Assembly: GCA_024103495.1 (NCBI GenBank)
Contig: JAGFIQ010000030.1
Location: 27,132-91,131, forward strand
Reading direction: 5' to 3'
Length of the DNA stretch: 64,000 bases
Source of the DNA: Aridibacter famidurans
Lineage (GTDB): Bacteria > Acidobacteriota > Blastocatellia > Pyrinomonadales > Pyrinomonadaceae
The position numbers and the translations under genes were made by a program. Shown in pieces: positions 25,321-33,384 of this stretch (position 1 is the first letter of the stretch; every line of letters begins with the position of its first letter). The notes beneath the pieces were generated by a model. That model ran no database searches, was not told where the DNA came from, and worked only from the letters and a program-made list of their open reading frames with translations.

Positions 25321-25523
25321 CCCCGGCGCTTTTGGGAGCTGAATGTCTGTAAGAGAAATCGGATTCCCCGGCTCCGTTAGGAGCCAAATGTCTGTAGCAC
25401 AGTGTTCCCAAACGACATCGGGCTCCTTTAGGAGCCCAATATCGGATCGTTGATTCGGCTCCTAGCGGAGCCGCGTCTTTTTGGGGATGGCCAATGCTAC
25501 AGACATCGCGCTCCTAAGGGAGC
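25321..25523. repeat. composite palindromic module, copy C (right of the transposase), with an extra half-unit
   Basis: A degenerate left end lies at 25321-25352 (CCCCGGCGCTTTTGGGAGCT then AATGTCTGTAA), then a full module at 25366-25523: GGCTCCGTTAGGAGCC, inner hairpins GGGCTCCTTTAGGAGCCC and GGCTCCTAGCGGAGCC, closing with CTACAGACAT then GCTCCTAAGGGAGC. It lies upstream of the transposase start. Confidence 0.9.
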
Positions 25524-25524
25524 A

Positions 25525-25632
25525 AATCATTGATCATTGCGCAATGGCCAATGATCAATTTGAATGCACTCGGGACGCGTGCGTTCCGCATCTCAGCTCA
25601 TCTCTCAGTACTCATTTCTCACTACTTCTCTT
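25525..25632. repeat. two degenerate 7-bp arrays at the end of the YpfJ gene
   Basis: 25525-25560 reads as heptamers CATTGAT, CATTGCG, CAATGGC, CAATGAT. 25589-25632 reads CTCAGCT, CATCTCT, CAGTACT, CATTTCT, CACTACT. On the minus strand the second array gives TGA in nearly every unit and directly abuts the TAA stop (25631-25633) of the metallopeptidase gene. Confidence 0.75.
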
Positions 25633-26449
25633 ACCGAAACGTATCGCACTTCGCCACGTCGCCCGTTTCGAACCCCGTCCTGAACCACCGGACGCGTTCC
25701 TCCGAAGAGCCGTGCGTGAATGTCTCCGGCCTGACATAGCCCGTCGTCCGCCTCTGGATCGCGTCGTCGCCGACCGCCGCCGCCGCCCGCATCGCCTCCT
25801 GAGTGTCTCCGGCTTCGACAAGCCCTTTCTCGTTCGCGGCCGACGCCCATATTCCCGCGAAGCAGTCCGCCTGAAGCTCCAGCCTTACCGAAAGCTCCTT
25901 CGTGTTTCCCGCTCTCTGGACCTTGTCCATCACGCCAAGCAGATTCTGAACGTGGTGACCGACCTCGTGAGCGATCACGTACGCCTGTGCGAAATCGCCG
26001 GGCGAGCGGAACTCGGTCTTCAGTTCGCGGAAGAAATCCGTGTCAAGATAGAGCTTTTCGTCACCGGGGCAATAGAAGGGCCCGGTTGCCGAGCTAGAGA
26101 ACCCGCACGCAGACCGCACCTGGCCCGAAAAAAGTACCAGCGTCGGTTCCCTGTAGCTAAGATCGTTGTGCCTGAAGATCGCGTTCCAGACGTCCTCCGT
26201 GCTGCCCAGCACGGCGGCGGTGAACTGTTTGCTCTCATCGTCAGGTGCCGGGCCTCTCTGATCGGTCTGCCTGACATCGCCTTGTTCGGGAAGAGCCTGA
26301 AGAAGCTGCTGCGGATCGCCTCCGCAGAGTACGACCGCGATTATCAGCACCAGCACGCCGATCCCGCCTCCGCCGATCGCTATCCCCTTTCCGCCAATAC
26401 CCCGCCGGTCTTCGACGTTCGTGCTCTGTCTCTGTTGTCTCCAGCGCAT
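25631..26449 (-). CDS. neutral zinc metallopeptidase, YpfJ family
   Basis: 272 residues. A short basic N-terminus is followed by one membrane helix (GIGVLVLIIAVVLCGG, about 29-44), so the catalytic domain is probably outside the cytoplasm. The zinc motif HEVGHH is at 161-166, with a third ligand in LELQADCFAGIWA. Upstream pieces YREPTLVLFSGQVRSACGFSSSATGPFYCPGD and KLYLDTDFF are typical of PF04228 (YpfJ/KPN_02809). The physiological substrate is unknown. It is divergent from the MEST-like hydrolase (88 bp apart). Confidence 0.92.
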   Translation of the reverse strand: MRWRQQRQSTNVEDRRGIGGKGIAIGGGGIGVLVLIIAVVLCGGDPQQLLQALPEQGDVRQTDQRGPAPDDESKQFTAAVLGSTEDVWNAIFRHNDLSYREPTLVLFSGQVRSACGFSSSATGPFYCPGDEKLYLDTDFFRELKTEFRSPGDFAQAYVIAHEVGHHVQNLLGVMDKVQRAGNTKELSVRLELQADCFAGIWASAANEKGLVEAGDTQEAMRAAAAVGDDAIQRRTTGYVRPETFTHGSSEERVRWFRTGFETGDVAKCDTFR

Positions 26450-26536
26450 ACTTGTTCTCCCTTTTCCGAGCCGTTCCGTGACGATATATTCGTTTCGAAA
26501 AATTTACCACTCAAACGCTGCCGGGGAAAGATAACG

Positions 26537-27412
26537 ATGAACGCAGAAGAATGGAAAGAACGGGGAGAGTTTATTGAGATCGAAGGCCGACGTGTTTTTA
26601 CGGTCCGAGGCGGGGCCGGCGAGAATCTCTTGTGTCTCCACGGATTCCCCACATCGTCGTTCGATTACCACAAGGTCTGGAACCGCCTTGCGGAAGGATC
26701 GCGGCTACTAGCGTTCGATATGCTCGGCTATGGATTCTCGGACAAGCCAACGGACCTGGACTACACGACCGCAGGCCAGGCCGATCTGCTCGAGGCCGTC
26801 CTCAAGCATTTCGATATCCGCAACACGCACATCATTTCACACGATTACGGGAACACGATCATCCAGGAGATCCTCGCAAGGCGCGCCGAGAGGGGAATAG
26901 ATTTTACGATCCGAAGTCTTTGCTTCCTCAATGGAGCCCTTTTTCCTGAGACACACCGGCCGATCCTCGCGCAGAAGCTCCTGATCGGCCCGGTCGGGCC
27001 TCTGTTCGGAAGGCTGATCCCCGGATCCGCGTTCGCAAGGAGCCTGGCCTCGGTTTTTGGCAAAGGGACAAGGCCTACGAAAGCCGAGTTGGGGGAGTTC
27101 GTGTCGATCTTCAGGACGAACGGAGGGAAGAAGATCGCCCACAAGCTGATCCAGTATATGCGCGAGCGCCAGGTTCACCGTGAGCGATGGCTGGAGGCTC
27201 TTAGGTCGATCGATTTCCCGTTCCGTTTCATAAACGGTTTGGACGACCCTGTTTCAGGCAGGCATCTGGTCGAAAGGTTCCGCGAACTGGTGCCGGAACA
27301 GGAAGACATTGTCGGGCTCGAAAAGATCGGACATTTCCCGCATTTTGAGGCTCCGGAGGCGTTTCTTGTGCATTATCAAGCGTTTCGGGAAAAAATCCGG
27401 CAAAAATCTTGA
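26537..27412 (+). CDS. alpha/beta hydrolase resembling MEST/haloalkane dehalogenase-epoxide hydrolase group
   Basis: 291 residues from the ATG at 26537. Motifs: oxyanion-side LLCLHGFPTSSFDYHKVW, DMLGYGFSDKPTDLDYT, and the nucleophile elbow HIISHDYGNTIIQE, where the nucleophile position is Asp, not Ser. The acid is in INGLDDPVSG and the His in KIGHFPHFEAPE. The Asp nucleophile points to epoxide hydrolase/dehalogenase-type chemistry; the SHDYG pattern is what I recall from MEST proteins. The substrate is unknown. An open frame extends far upstream (to 25481), but it is only the antisense of the YpfJ gene. Its stop codon overlaps the HU promoter. Confidence 0.85.
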   Translation: MNAEEWKERGEFIEIEGRRVFTVRGGAGENLLCLHGFPTSSFDYHKVWNRLAEGSRLLAFDMLGYGFSDKPTDLDYTTAGQADLLEAVLKHFDIRNTHIISHDYGNTIIQEILARRAERGIDFTIRSLCFLNGALFPETHRPILAQKLLIGPVGPLFGRLIPGSAFARSLASVFGKGTRPTKAELGEFVSIFRTNGGKKIAHKLIQYMRERQVHRERWLEALRSIDFPFRFINGLDDPVSGRHLVERFRELVPEQEDIVGLEKIGHFPHFEAPEAFLVHYQAFREKIRQKS

Positions 27413-27438
27413 CATCGGCGAAGTTTAGCCCATATTAT
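27409..27438 (+). promoter_or_regulatory. sigma-70 promoter of the HU gene
   Basis: TTGACA at 27409-27414, an 18-nt spacer and TATTAT at 27433-27438. The -35 box overlaps the stop codon of the preceding hydrolase. Predicted leader is about 48 nt. Confidence 0.65.
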
Positions 27439-27492
27439 CGGAAATCCCGTTAAAGTTATTGGTTTCAACATTTTCACGCAAAGGAAACAGAC

Positions 27493-27771
27493 ATGATCAA
27501 GATCGACATCGTGAATCGCGTGGCCGACAAAACGGGAGTGCCCAAACAGAAAGCGGAGCAGGTGGTTGACGCGCTTTTTGATGCGATGAAATCGGCACTC
27601 GCCGAGGGAAAGAGGATCGAGCTTCGCGGATTCGGCGTTTTCGTCGTGAAGCCCAGAAAACGCGGGATCGGTAGAAACCCTCGGACCGGCGAAGAAGTAC
27701 CGATACCGGCGGGGAAGACCATTCGATTCAAACCCGGCAAAGATCTCCAGGCGAAGGCAATAAACTCCTAG
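27493..27771 (+). CDS. HU/IHF-family DNA-binding protein
   Basis: 92 residues, the normal size. It starts MIKIDIVNRVADKTGVPKQKAEQVVDALFD, has the hinge RIELRGFGVFVVKPRKRGIGRNPRTGE with the DNA-intercalating arm and conserved RNP, and ends PAGKTIRFKPGKDL. It bends DNA and compacts the nucleoid. Whether it is HU or an IHF-like homodimer cannot be told from sequence alone. It has its own promoter (27409-27438) and a terminator-like hairpin after it. Confidence 0.93.
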   Translation: MIKIDIVNRVADKTGVPKQKAEQVVDALFDAMKSALAEGKRIELRGFGVFVVKPRKRGIGRNPRTGEEVPIPAGKTIRFKPGKDLQAKAINS

Positions 27772-27798
27772 AGAACAGATCCGGAACAGATCGCGAGG

Positions 27799-27855
27799 AA
27801 TCGCAAAGCGCAGGTTGAAGCGGTAAAATGATCTGCGGTTTGCGATTTTCTATTT
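27799..27855 (+). terminator. terminator-like hairpin after the HU gene
   Basis: Arms AATCGCAAAGCGCAG (27799-27813) and CTGCGGTTTGCGATT (27833-27847), one mismatch, then a T-rich tail TTCTATTT. The loop is 19 nt, longer than usual. Confidence 0.65.
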
Positions 27856-27868
27856 AGCCCCCCTCCAG

Positions 27869-28900
27869 ATGTCGAATCAGATCCCCCTTCCTCCACAGCC
27901 TTTTAAGGAGCCTCGTTCGATGCGCCCGACCGGGAGAACCTGGATTCGCCACATTCTGTTTCTGCTTATCACTTTCGTGACCGCTACGATCGCCGGAACG
28001 ATCGAGCCGTTCGGAAAACTTCCGATCTTCCCCGAGCTCGCGGACGGTACGGCACCCGATTCGTTTCTTGTCCTGCTTTATCTTCCGGAGTACTACGGGA
28101 ACCTTGTCGCGAAGGCATTGATCCTGCTCGCGACGGACCCGCCGACGCTCTTCGCGGCGCTGAGCTTTTCCGTGCCTCTCCTGATCATTCTCACGGCGCA
28201 CGAGGCCGGTCATTATGTGGCGTGCAGGATCTATCGTGTCCACGCCACCCTGCCGTATTTCATTCCGACGCCTCCGCTGATCGGCCCGGCGGGAACGTTC
28301 GGGGCTTTCATAAAGATCCTCGCACCGATGCCTTCAAGGAAGGCGGTCTTCGACATAGGCGTCGCGGGCCCGATCGCAGGATTCGTCGCACTGATCCCCG
28401 TTTCGGTGATCGCATTGCTGACGATGACCGAACTTCCCCCGGAAGTAGCTGAATCCCTTAGGGCACAATTGTATTTTGCGGATCCTCTGTATATGCAGGG
28501 GATGGCGTGGCTGTTCGGGGTAGACCTTAACTTTGTGGTGATGAACGGATTCTACTTCGCGACGTGGATGGGTCTGCTTGTCACGGCGCTGAACCTGATT
28601 CCGGCGGGCCAGCTGGACGGAGGTCACGCGAACTACGCGATCTTCGGGCCTCTTGTCCATAAATGGACCGGCGCCGCGGCCTTCGTGCTGATGTCGACCC
28701 TCGCGCTTGTGGGTTACTGGTTCTTCAACAGCCCGTCCGGATTTCTGATCGCGGTGCTTTTGGGAGTGATGCTGAGGGTGGGGCACCCCAGGCCTTTGAG
28801 CACGGAACCTCTGGATATGAAGCGGAAGCTTGTCGCGGTCCTGACGTTTCTGATCTTCGTTGTATGCTTCGCACCGTTCCCGATCAGGCTGGTGGAATAG
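27869..28900 (+). CDS. M50-family site-2-protease-like membrane metalloprotease
   Basis: 343 residues with about seven hydrophobic segments. The zinc site is ILTAHEAGHYVA (HEAGH at 111-115), and the third ligand is the Asp of NLIPAGQLDGGH (242-253). The order and the segment between them (PLIGPAGTFGAFIKI) match the EGY/S2P group, which cleaves substrates within the membrane. The N-terminal 25 residues are proline-rich and cytosolic. No PDZ domain is visible. The HU gene is upstream, but with its own terminator. Confidence 0.9.
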   Translation: MSNQIPLPPQPFKEPRSMRPTGRTWIRHILFLLITFVTATIAGTIEPFGKLPIFPELADGTAPDSFLVLLYLPEYYGNLVAKALILLATDPPTLFAALSFSVPLLIILTAHEAGHYVACRIYRVHATLPYFIPTPPLIGPAGTFGAFIKILAPMPSRKAVFDIGVAGPIAGFVALIPVSVIALLTMTELPPEVAESLRAQLYFADPLYMQGMAWLFGVDLNFVVMNGFYFATWMGLLVTALNLIPAGQLDGGHANYAIFGPLVHKWTGAAAFVLMSTLALVGYWFFNSPSGFLIAVLLGVMLRVGHPRPLSTEPLDMKRKLVAVLTFLIFVVCFAPFPIRLVE

Positions 28901-29165
28901 AAATTCTGGAAGAGCGACAGAGCGGATGTCAGTTGCCCCCCGCTCCAGCTGCCGGCTCGATGCCTTGGCCTGCTCAAGAAACCATCAGTTGCCCCCCGCT
29001 TCGGCGGAGGGATCCGGGAGCCCAAAAAAGTTATGCCGGCTTTAGCCGGCACCTTATATGAAGCGCTGAGGCGCAGAGCAGTGAGATCGTCACGTGCGAG
29101 TTCAATTCAGTACTTACCGACTGGCGTCACGCTATCCTTAAGATCCTATCCATCCTGTTCTTCTT
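28901..29165. repeat. gene-free stretch with short repeats
   Basis: No gene. TCAGTTGCCCCCCGCT occurs twice (about 28929 and 28985). A perfect hairpin GCCGGCTTTAGCCGGC lies at about 29036-29051, and a GAAGCGCTGAGGCGC element follows it. The GCCGGC hairpin could end transcription of the M50 gene, although it has no U-tract. Confidence 0.6.
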
Positions 29166-29210
29166 CCACTATTCACTATTCACGATTTACGATTCACGAC
29201 TCACGACGTC
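29166..29210. repeat. degenerate 7-bp array at the end of the helical protein gene
   Basis: Units CACTATT, CACTATT, CACGATT, TACGATT, CACGACT, CACGACG. On the coding (minus) strand these read CGTGAGT, CGTGAAT and so on, with TGA in most units. The first of these TGAs (29201-29203) is the stop codon of the gene at 29201-30262. Confidence 0.82.
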
Positions 29211-30262
29211 GCTGCCGCCGGCAGAAGCCCCCTGATCTCCTTCACGACCCTCTGCACATCTGCGTCGTCTCCCAACGAGATCATGAACAGGTCGTAGCTC
29301 GTCTTGAAACAGACCATTCCGTTCCCGAAGAACCATACGCCTTCAAGCAGGGGGTTTCCGCCAAGCAGCCAATCGATCGGCGCGCCGGTTATCGTCTTCG
29401 GATTGATAACGTTTGTCATCATCACGGCACCGGATGCGAACGAGAATGCTCCAAGCAGAGGCGCGCCGACGTACTTCGCGATGTCGCGCTCGAACTTAAG
29501 CTTCTCGGCGTCGGCCTTCGTTAGTTTGCCTTCGGCGATCAGCCTTTCCTGCTCTTTCAGGTGATCGTTAAAAAGTCCCGACAGTTTCTTGACGGACCAT
29601 GCAGGGATCGCGGAATTGAAGAACCAATGCGAACTGAGGCCGGTGAACACGACGCCGAGCCCTGCGCCGACGACGACCGAGGCACCGGTAGCGGCGGCCT
29701 GAGCCGGGCTTTCAAGCACCCAGTCGCGGGTGCGCCTGGCCGCTCGGAAAGTAGAATCGATCGTTCGCGTCCAGCTGATGCCGAGGCCCAGCGCTCCTGT
29801 CACGCGAGACGCGGTGGACTCAACCGTCCTCCTCGTCTCGCCGAAGAACTCCCCCGCCTTCTTGCTCGCCCCCTTGAACACGTCTTCGGCGCTGCGCGAT
29901 GCCGTATCGAACACGTCGCCCGCAGCTTCCTCAGCGGCCTCGCGAACCGGTTCGCTCGCTTCCCAGGCTTTCTTCGCCGATTCTCTGGCGGTCTTCTCCG
30001 CAGACCGGAAGGTCTTTTCCGCAGCGTCGTAGGTGTCTTCGGCCGCTTTCACCGCGTGCTTTCCGCGCTCGCTTTTCTCGGCTTCCTTCTTCAGGCGGTC
30101 GACGCCGCCCTTCACCGTGTCGGCGCCTTTCTTCGCGGTATCGCGGGCCGTCTTGACGCCCTCGCCAAGCCGGTCGGAAATTCCGAACTGGTCATCGATC
30201 TCCGACGCCCTCCGCCGGGCTTCCTTCTGGATCTCTTCAAGTTTCTTCTTGTACTCTGACAT
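29201..30262 (-). CDS. amphipathic-helix (LEA/apolipoprotein-like) protein with C-terminal membrane domain
   Basis: 353 residues from the ATG at 30260-30262, with a good ribosome site GAGGTGAT. Residues about 1-150 are rich in Ala, Lys, Glu and Asp and repeat patterns like KTARDTAKKGADTVKGG, AEDTYDAAEKTF and SAEDVFKGASKKAGEFF, as in late-embryogenesis-abundant or apolipoprotein-like amphipathic helices. Residues about 180-355 include hydrophobic stretches (AATGASVVVGAGLGVVF, GAPLLGAFSFASGAVMM, LLEGVWFFGNGMVCF). I cannot name the family. A role at the membrane under stress is only a guess. Its stop codon is supplied by a 7-bp tandem array. Confidence 0.7.
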   Translation of the reverse strand: MSEYKKKLEEIQKEARRRASEIDDQFGISDRLGEGVKTARDTAKKGADTVKGGVDRLKKEAEKSERGKHAVKAAEDTYDAAEKTFRSAEKTARESAKKAWEASEPVREAAEEAAGDVFDTASRSAEDVFKGASKKAGEFFGETRRTVESTASRVTGALGLGISWTRTIDSTFRAARRTRDWVLESPAQAAATGASVVVGAGLGVVFTGLSSHWFFNSAIPAWSVKKLSGLFNDHLKEQERLIAEGKLTKADAEKLKFERDIAKYVGAPLLGAFSFASGAVMMTNVINPKTITGAPIDWLLGGNPLLEGVWFFGNGMVCFKTSYDLFMISLGDDADVQRVVKEIRGLLPAAATS

Positions 30263-31078
30263 CTTCAATCACCTCAATGGTTTCCGCTGCTGAGTCTACG
30301 GTATCACGGGACGAAATGTTCGCGTGGGAACTACCGTGCGCCGGGGAGATTATACCAAACTGTGAGCAGTGAGCCGTTTGGCCTGCACACTTGTGGGCGG
30401 GACCAAGCAGTGAGCGGTGAGCAGGAAGAAGTGAAGAGTACGGGCGGGGGTTATACCAGATCCCAACAGTCACACAGGAAACCGCCCCGTTTAGAGCAGC
30501 GCTTTGCGCTGCATTGAGCGCGAAGCGCGAACCCTGGCAAGCGTCGTGAGCCGAGGCGGCACCCTGAGTGTGAGCGAGGGCTACCGAAGATAGTTCCAGG
30601 TTCAATGTTCAAAGGAGAATCCGGAAGGTAGCAGTCCGAATCACGCAATCGCCTTGCGATGCGCGGACGATGCGACGAACCTGTCCGGTGATTCGGTTAA
30701 GGAGATTGTGTATCTTCGCCTATCAATTCAGTTCTTACCGGGGAAAACGCGTCAGAGTTCAAGCTACAGCTTGTCTTCCCATCAACCACGAACAAGCTGA
30801 AGCTTGAACTCTGACGCGTTCCCTTCCGTCCTCAATTCATATCAGCGCGCTACAGGCCTGCCGCGCCGATGGCGCTGACCTCGGTAATGAAAGTACCGAA
30901 TTCATCGTTAGCGTCAAGTAGGTCCGTAACACAGATGCGACTCGGACAACTCCGCGAACTCGGATAACTCGCCAAACTTATCTACGCCGCTACGCGGGCT
31001 ACAGACATTTGGCTCCTATGGAGCCGAAGATCCCGGGTGCATCTCGTTGCTATTAACATTTCGCGCCGATGGCGCTTT
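30263..31078. repeat. gene-free repeat island
   Basis: No gene is supported in over 800 bp. It holds a degenerate heptamer array (about 30362-30425, GCAGTGA/GCGGTGA units), a GCATTGAGCGCGAAGCGC element (about 30514), a relative of the alaS 48-bp unit (about 30557-30592), an AATCACGCAATCGCCTTGCG element (about 30641) also seen at 61205, a 29-nt inverted repeat with one mismatch (30746-30774 with 30792-30820), and a right half of the composite module (30999-31029). It separates divergent genes. Confidence 0.75.
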
Positions 31079-31176
31079 TCATTGGTCAATGAGCATTGAT
31101 CATTGTTCACTGCTCACCGCACACCGCTCACTGCTTCCTGCTCACTGCCCACTGCTTACCGCTCACCGCTCACCGT
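31079..31176. repeat. long degenerate 7-bp array before yacG
   Basis: About fourteen heptamers with consensus NNGNTCA: TTGGTCA, ATGAGCA, TTGATCA, TTGTTCA, CTGCTCA, CCGCACA, CCGCTCA. This is the longest and clearest array of its kind here. The phase is kept although the bases vary, which suggests slippage-driven growth. Confidence 0.85.
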
Positions 31177-31183
31177 CTTCTGC

Positions 31184-31189
31184 TATACT
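31184..31189 (+). promoter_or_regulatory. likely -10 box for yacG
   Basis: TATACT at 31184-31189, nine bases before the yacG ATG, so the message may be leaderless. No clear -35 box is seen because the upstream DNA is the heptamer array. Confidence 0.4.
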
Positions 31190-31197
31190 GTCCCGCG

Positions 31198-31404
31198 ATG
31201 CCTTTGGTGAAATGTCCACGGTGCGGCGAACGCACGGAATACAGGGGAAACGAACACAGGCCGTTCTGCAGCGAACGGTGCAAACTTCTTGATTTCGGCG
31301 CCTGGGCGGACGGCGAATACTCCCTGCCCGCCGAACCGTCTTCCCTCTCCGAAGAGGACATCGAAGCGGTCGAGAGGGCGCGGCTGCATCGCAGCGCAAA
31401 CTGA
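31198..31404 (+). CDS. yacG: DNA gyrase inhibitor YacG
   Basis: 68 residues. YacG binds GyrB and blocks DNA binding by gyrase. The zinc-finger pattern is CPRCGERTEY with FCSERCKLLDFGAWADGEYS, and the C-terminus is acidic, as is usual (SLSEEDIEAVERARLH). The start is the ATG at 31198; an earlier in-frame start lies in the heptamer array and would add residues with no similarity. A small membrane protein gene begins 2 bp downstream. Confidence 0.9.
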   Translation: MPLVKCPRCGERTEYRGNEHRPFCSERCKLLDFGAWADGEYSLPAEPSSLSEEDIEAVERARLHRSAN

Positions 31405-31406
31405 AT

Positions 31407-31589
31407 ATGGAAATCGCGGCAGTGATCTTCGTGCTCGTTATGCTCGGGATCGCATTCATTTCGTTCCGGGTCCTCAAACGCACGGTAAAGCTCGCTTTCA
31501 GATTGCTTCTCGTGCTGGTACTGCTGCTCGCAGCGGCGACAGGCGCGGTCGCGCTTCTGTACTTTGGCGGTCTGCTGCCCGGCCAATGA
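31407..31589 (+). CDS. small two-helix membrane protein
   Basis: 60 residues, not recognised. It is almost entirely hydrophobic: helix one about 2-22 (AAVIFVLVMLGIAFISF), a basic turn KRTVKLAFR, then helix two about 33-56 (LLLVLVLLLAAATGAVALLY). The position 2 bp behind yacG and 32 bp before the MFS gene supports it being a real gene in a shared transcript. No function can be given. Confidence 0.6.
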   Translation: MEIAAVIFVLVMLGIAFISFRVLKRTVKLAFRLLLVLVLLLAAATGAVALLYFGGLLPGQ

Positions 31590-31621
31590 AGGACGCACCA
31601 GCCGAAACCTGATCCCACAAA

Positions 31622-32854
31622 ATGCTGACGAAAGCCCGATCGTACCTCAGGCGCTACAAGGGCCTTTCCCGCAACGTCCTCGCGCTCAGCGCGGTCAGCC
31701 TTCTCAACGACACTTCCAGCGAGATAATCTATCCGTTGCTTCCCGCATTTCTTGCCATCACGCTCGGAGCGACGCCATTCGCGATCGGATTGATCGAGGG
31801 CTTTGCCGAATCGCTTGCCAGCCTCCTCAAGCTCTTCTCCGGATATTTGAGTGACAAGCTCGACCGACGCAAGCTTCCCGTCTTCGCGGGCTACGCCCTT
31901 GCGAGTGTCGTCCGGCCGCTTCTTGCCTTCGTCACGAGCTGGCAGCAGGTCCTCGCCGTGCGTGTCGCAGACAGGGTCGGAAAGGGAATACGCGTCGCTC
32001 CAAGGGACGCTCTGCTCGCAGTAAGCACAAAGCCTTCGAAGCGCGGGCTGGCATTCGGTTTCAATCGTGCGGCGGATCATCTCGGAGCCGTGCTCGGACC
32101 CCTCGCCGCTTTCGGGCTGCTCTATTTGCTCGCCAACGATCCTGCCAACCCTACGGCGGACGACTACCGCGAACTATTCCTGTACGCGGCGATCCCCGTC
32201 GCGGTCGGATTGTTCATCATCATCTTCTTTGTTCACGACAAGGAAGCGACGTTGAGGGCGGCCAGGATCCGGCAGGAGCCGCTTCATCTTTCGCTTAGGG
32301 GCTTCGACGCCAACTTCCTGCGGTTCCTGATCATCATCGCGCTCTTTACACTTTCGAACTCGACCGACGCGTTCCTTCTTCTGAGGGCTCAGCAGGCGGG
32401 GATCTCGCTCCAGCTGCTGCCGCTTCTATGGATGGCGCTGCATTTATCAAAGGTCCTTAGTTCGCTCGTCTTCGGCGACCTTTCGGACCGCGTCGGCCGC
32501 AGAAAGCTGATCTTCGCCGGCTGGATCGTCTATGCGCTCGTATATTGCGGCTTCGCATTCGTTTCCGCGCCGTGGCAGGCGCTCGCGCTGTTCGTGCTGT
32601 ACGGCGTGTATTTCGGGCTCACTGAAGGGGTGGAGAAGGCACTTGTTGCGGATCTTGTGCCCGAAGAAAAGCGCGGCACCGCCTACGGCTTGTACAACCT
32701 CGCGTTCGGGATCACGGTCTTCCCGGCTTCGCTTCTGTTCGGATATCTCTGGACCTCTTACAACTCCGCGACCGCGTTCCTTGTAAGCGCATCGGTCTCG
32801 TTGGCCGCGGCGCTGCTGCTTCTGACCGTGAAGAACCCGCACTTCGGTAAATGA
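31622..32854 (+). CDS. major facilitator superfamily transporter
   Basis: 410 residues with about 12 membrane segments. The start LSRNVLALSAVSLLNDTSSEIIYPLLPAF matches the MFS subgroup with an ND(T/A)SSE pattern in helix one. Loop 2-3 has GYLSDKLDRRKLP (motif A), with a second copy in the other half, GDLSDRVGRRKL. FNRAADHLGAVLGPLAAF is helix five. Substrate unknown; homologs are often annotated as drug or sugar efflux carriers. It follows yacG and the small membrane gene. Confidence 0.88.
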   Translation: MLTKARSYLRRYKGLSRNVLALSAVSLLNDTSSEIIYPLLPAFLAITLGATPFAIGLIEGFAESLASLLKLFSGYLSDKLDRRKLPVFAGYALASVVRPLLAFVTSWQQVLAVRVADRVGKGIRVAPRDALLAVSTKPSKRGLAFGFNRAADHLGAVLGPLAAFGLLYLLANDPANPTADDYRELFLYAAIPVAVGLFIIIFFVHDKEATLRAARIRQEPLHLSLRGFDANFLRFLIIIALFTLSNSTDAFLLLRAQQAGISLQLLPLLWMALHLSKVLSSLVFGDLSDRVGRRKLIFAGWIVYALVYCGFAFVSAPWQALALFVLYGVYFGLTEGVEKALVADLVPEEKRGTAYGLYNLAFGITVFPASLLFGYLWTSYNSATAFLVSASVSLAAALLLLTVKNPHFGK

Positions 32855-32917
32855 CAATCGCGTTCCCATCGCTTAACCTCGATAGACGAACGGCTTCTGC
32901 CGGAAGAGGATCTCGAA

Positions 32918-33343
32918 ATGAACGACGAAATGGACCTGACGCCGGTAAATTTGCAGGAACTGGACATAAGATCGACGCCTCGAGAGGAAATGGGCCTTTT
33001 TCCGCTCGATACGTTCGATTACGAATACAAGGGATCGAAGGTGTGGATCGACTTCGAGATCCCCGAGTTCACGGCTATCTGCCCGTTCTCGGACTTCCCG
33101 GACTTTGCGACGATCCGGCTGAGCTATGTCCCGAACGAGCGGTGCGTGGAGCTCAAGAGCCTGAAGCTTTACATAAACTCCTTCCGCGATGTGAAGATCT
33201 TTCACGAACATGTAGTAAACGTGATCAAGGAGGATTTTGTCGCGGCGTGCGATCCCCTGAAACTGGAGATCACAGGGGATTTCAACGTGCGCGGGAACAT
33301 TAAGACCGTCGTGCGGACGAAGTACGAAAAGAAAAGGTCCTGA
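32918..33343 (+). CDS. queF: NADPH-dependent 7-cyano-7-deazaguanine reductase QueF
   Basis: 141 residues, the unimodular short type. QueF reduces preQ0 to preQ1 for queuosine synthesis in tRNA. The catalytic residues fall exactly where they do in the short enzymes: Cys55 in [10 protein letters not shown], Asp62, and His96-Glu97 in FHEHVV. The NADPH-binding signature is VELKSLKLY (78-86). Other queuosine genes are not in the window. No preQ1 riboswitch fold was found in the 60 bp upstream. A bidirectional hairpin follows. Confidence 0.95.
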   Translation: MNDEMDLTPVNLQELDIRSTPREEMGLFPLDTFDYEYKGSKVWIDFEIPEFTAICPFSDFPDFATIRLSYVPNERCVELKSLKLYINSFRDVKIFHEHVVNVIKEDFVAACDPLKLEITGDFNVRGNIKTVVRTKYEKKRS

Positions 33344-33365
33344 CCGGAATTCCGGCCAGGACCTT
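33334..33365. terminator. bidirectional terminator between queF and carD-like gene
   Basis: Stem AAGGTCCTGACCGG / CCGGCCAGGACCTT with a 4-nt AATT loop and one mismatch. On the minus strand it is followed by CTTTTCTTTT, so it terminates the carD-like transcript well; on the plus strand the tail is weak. Confidence 0.7.
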
Positions 33366-33384
33366 AAAGATCTTTGCGGCGGAC

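Noticed and set aside
24496..25523. Complete insertion sequence with defined ends and target duplication
   Set aside because: The palindromic modules also occur alone elsewhere, so they are a dispersed family and not simple IS ends; no clear target duplication was seen.
25481..26536. Long N-terminal extension of the MEST-like hydrolase (open frame from 25481)
   Set aside because: It lies antisense to the YpfJ metallopeptidase and has no family pattern; hydrolase homology begins at the ATG at 26537.
32855..32917. preQ1 riboswitch before queF
   Set aside because: No pseudoknot-forming A-rich tail or C-containing loop of the preQ1-I/II type was found in the short leader.
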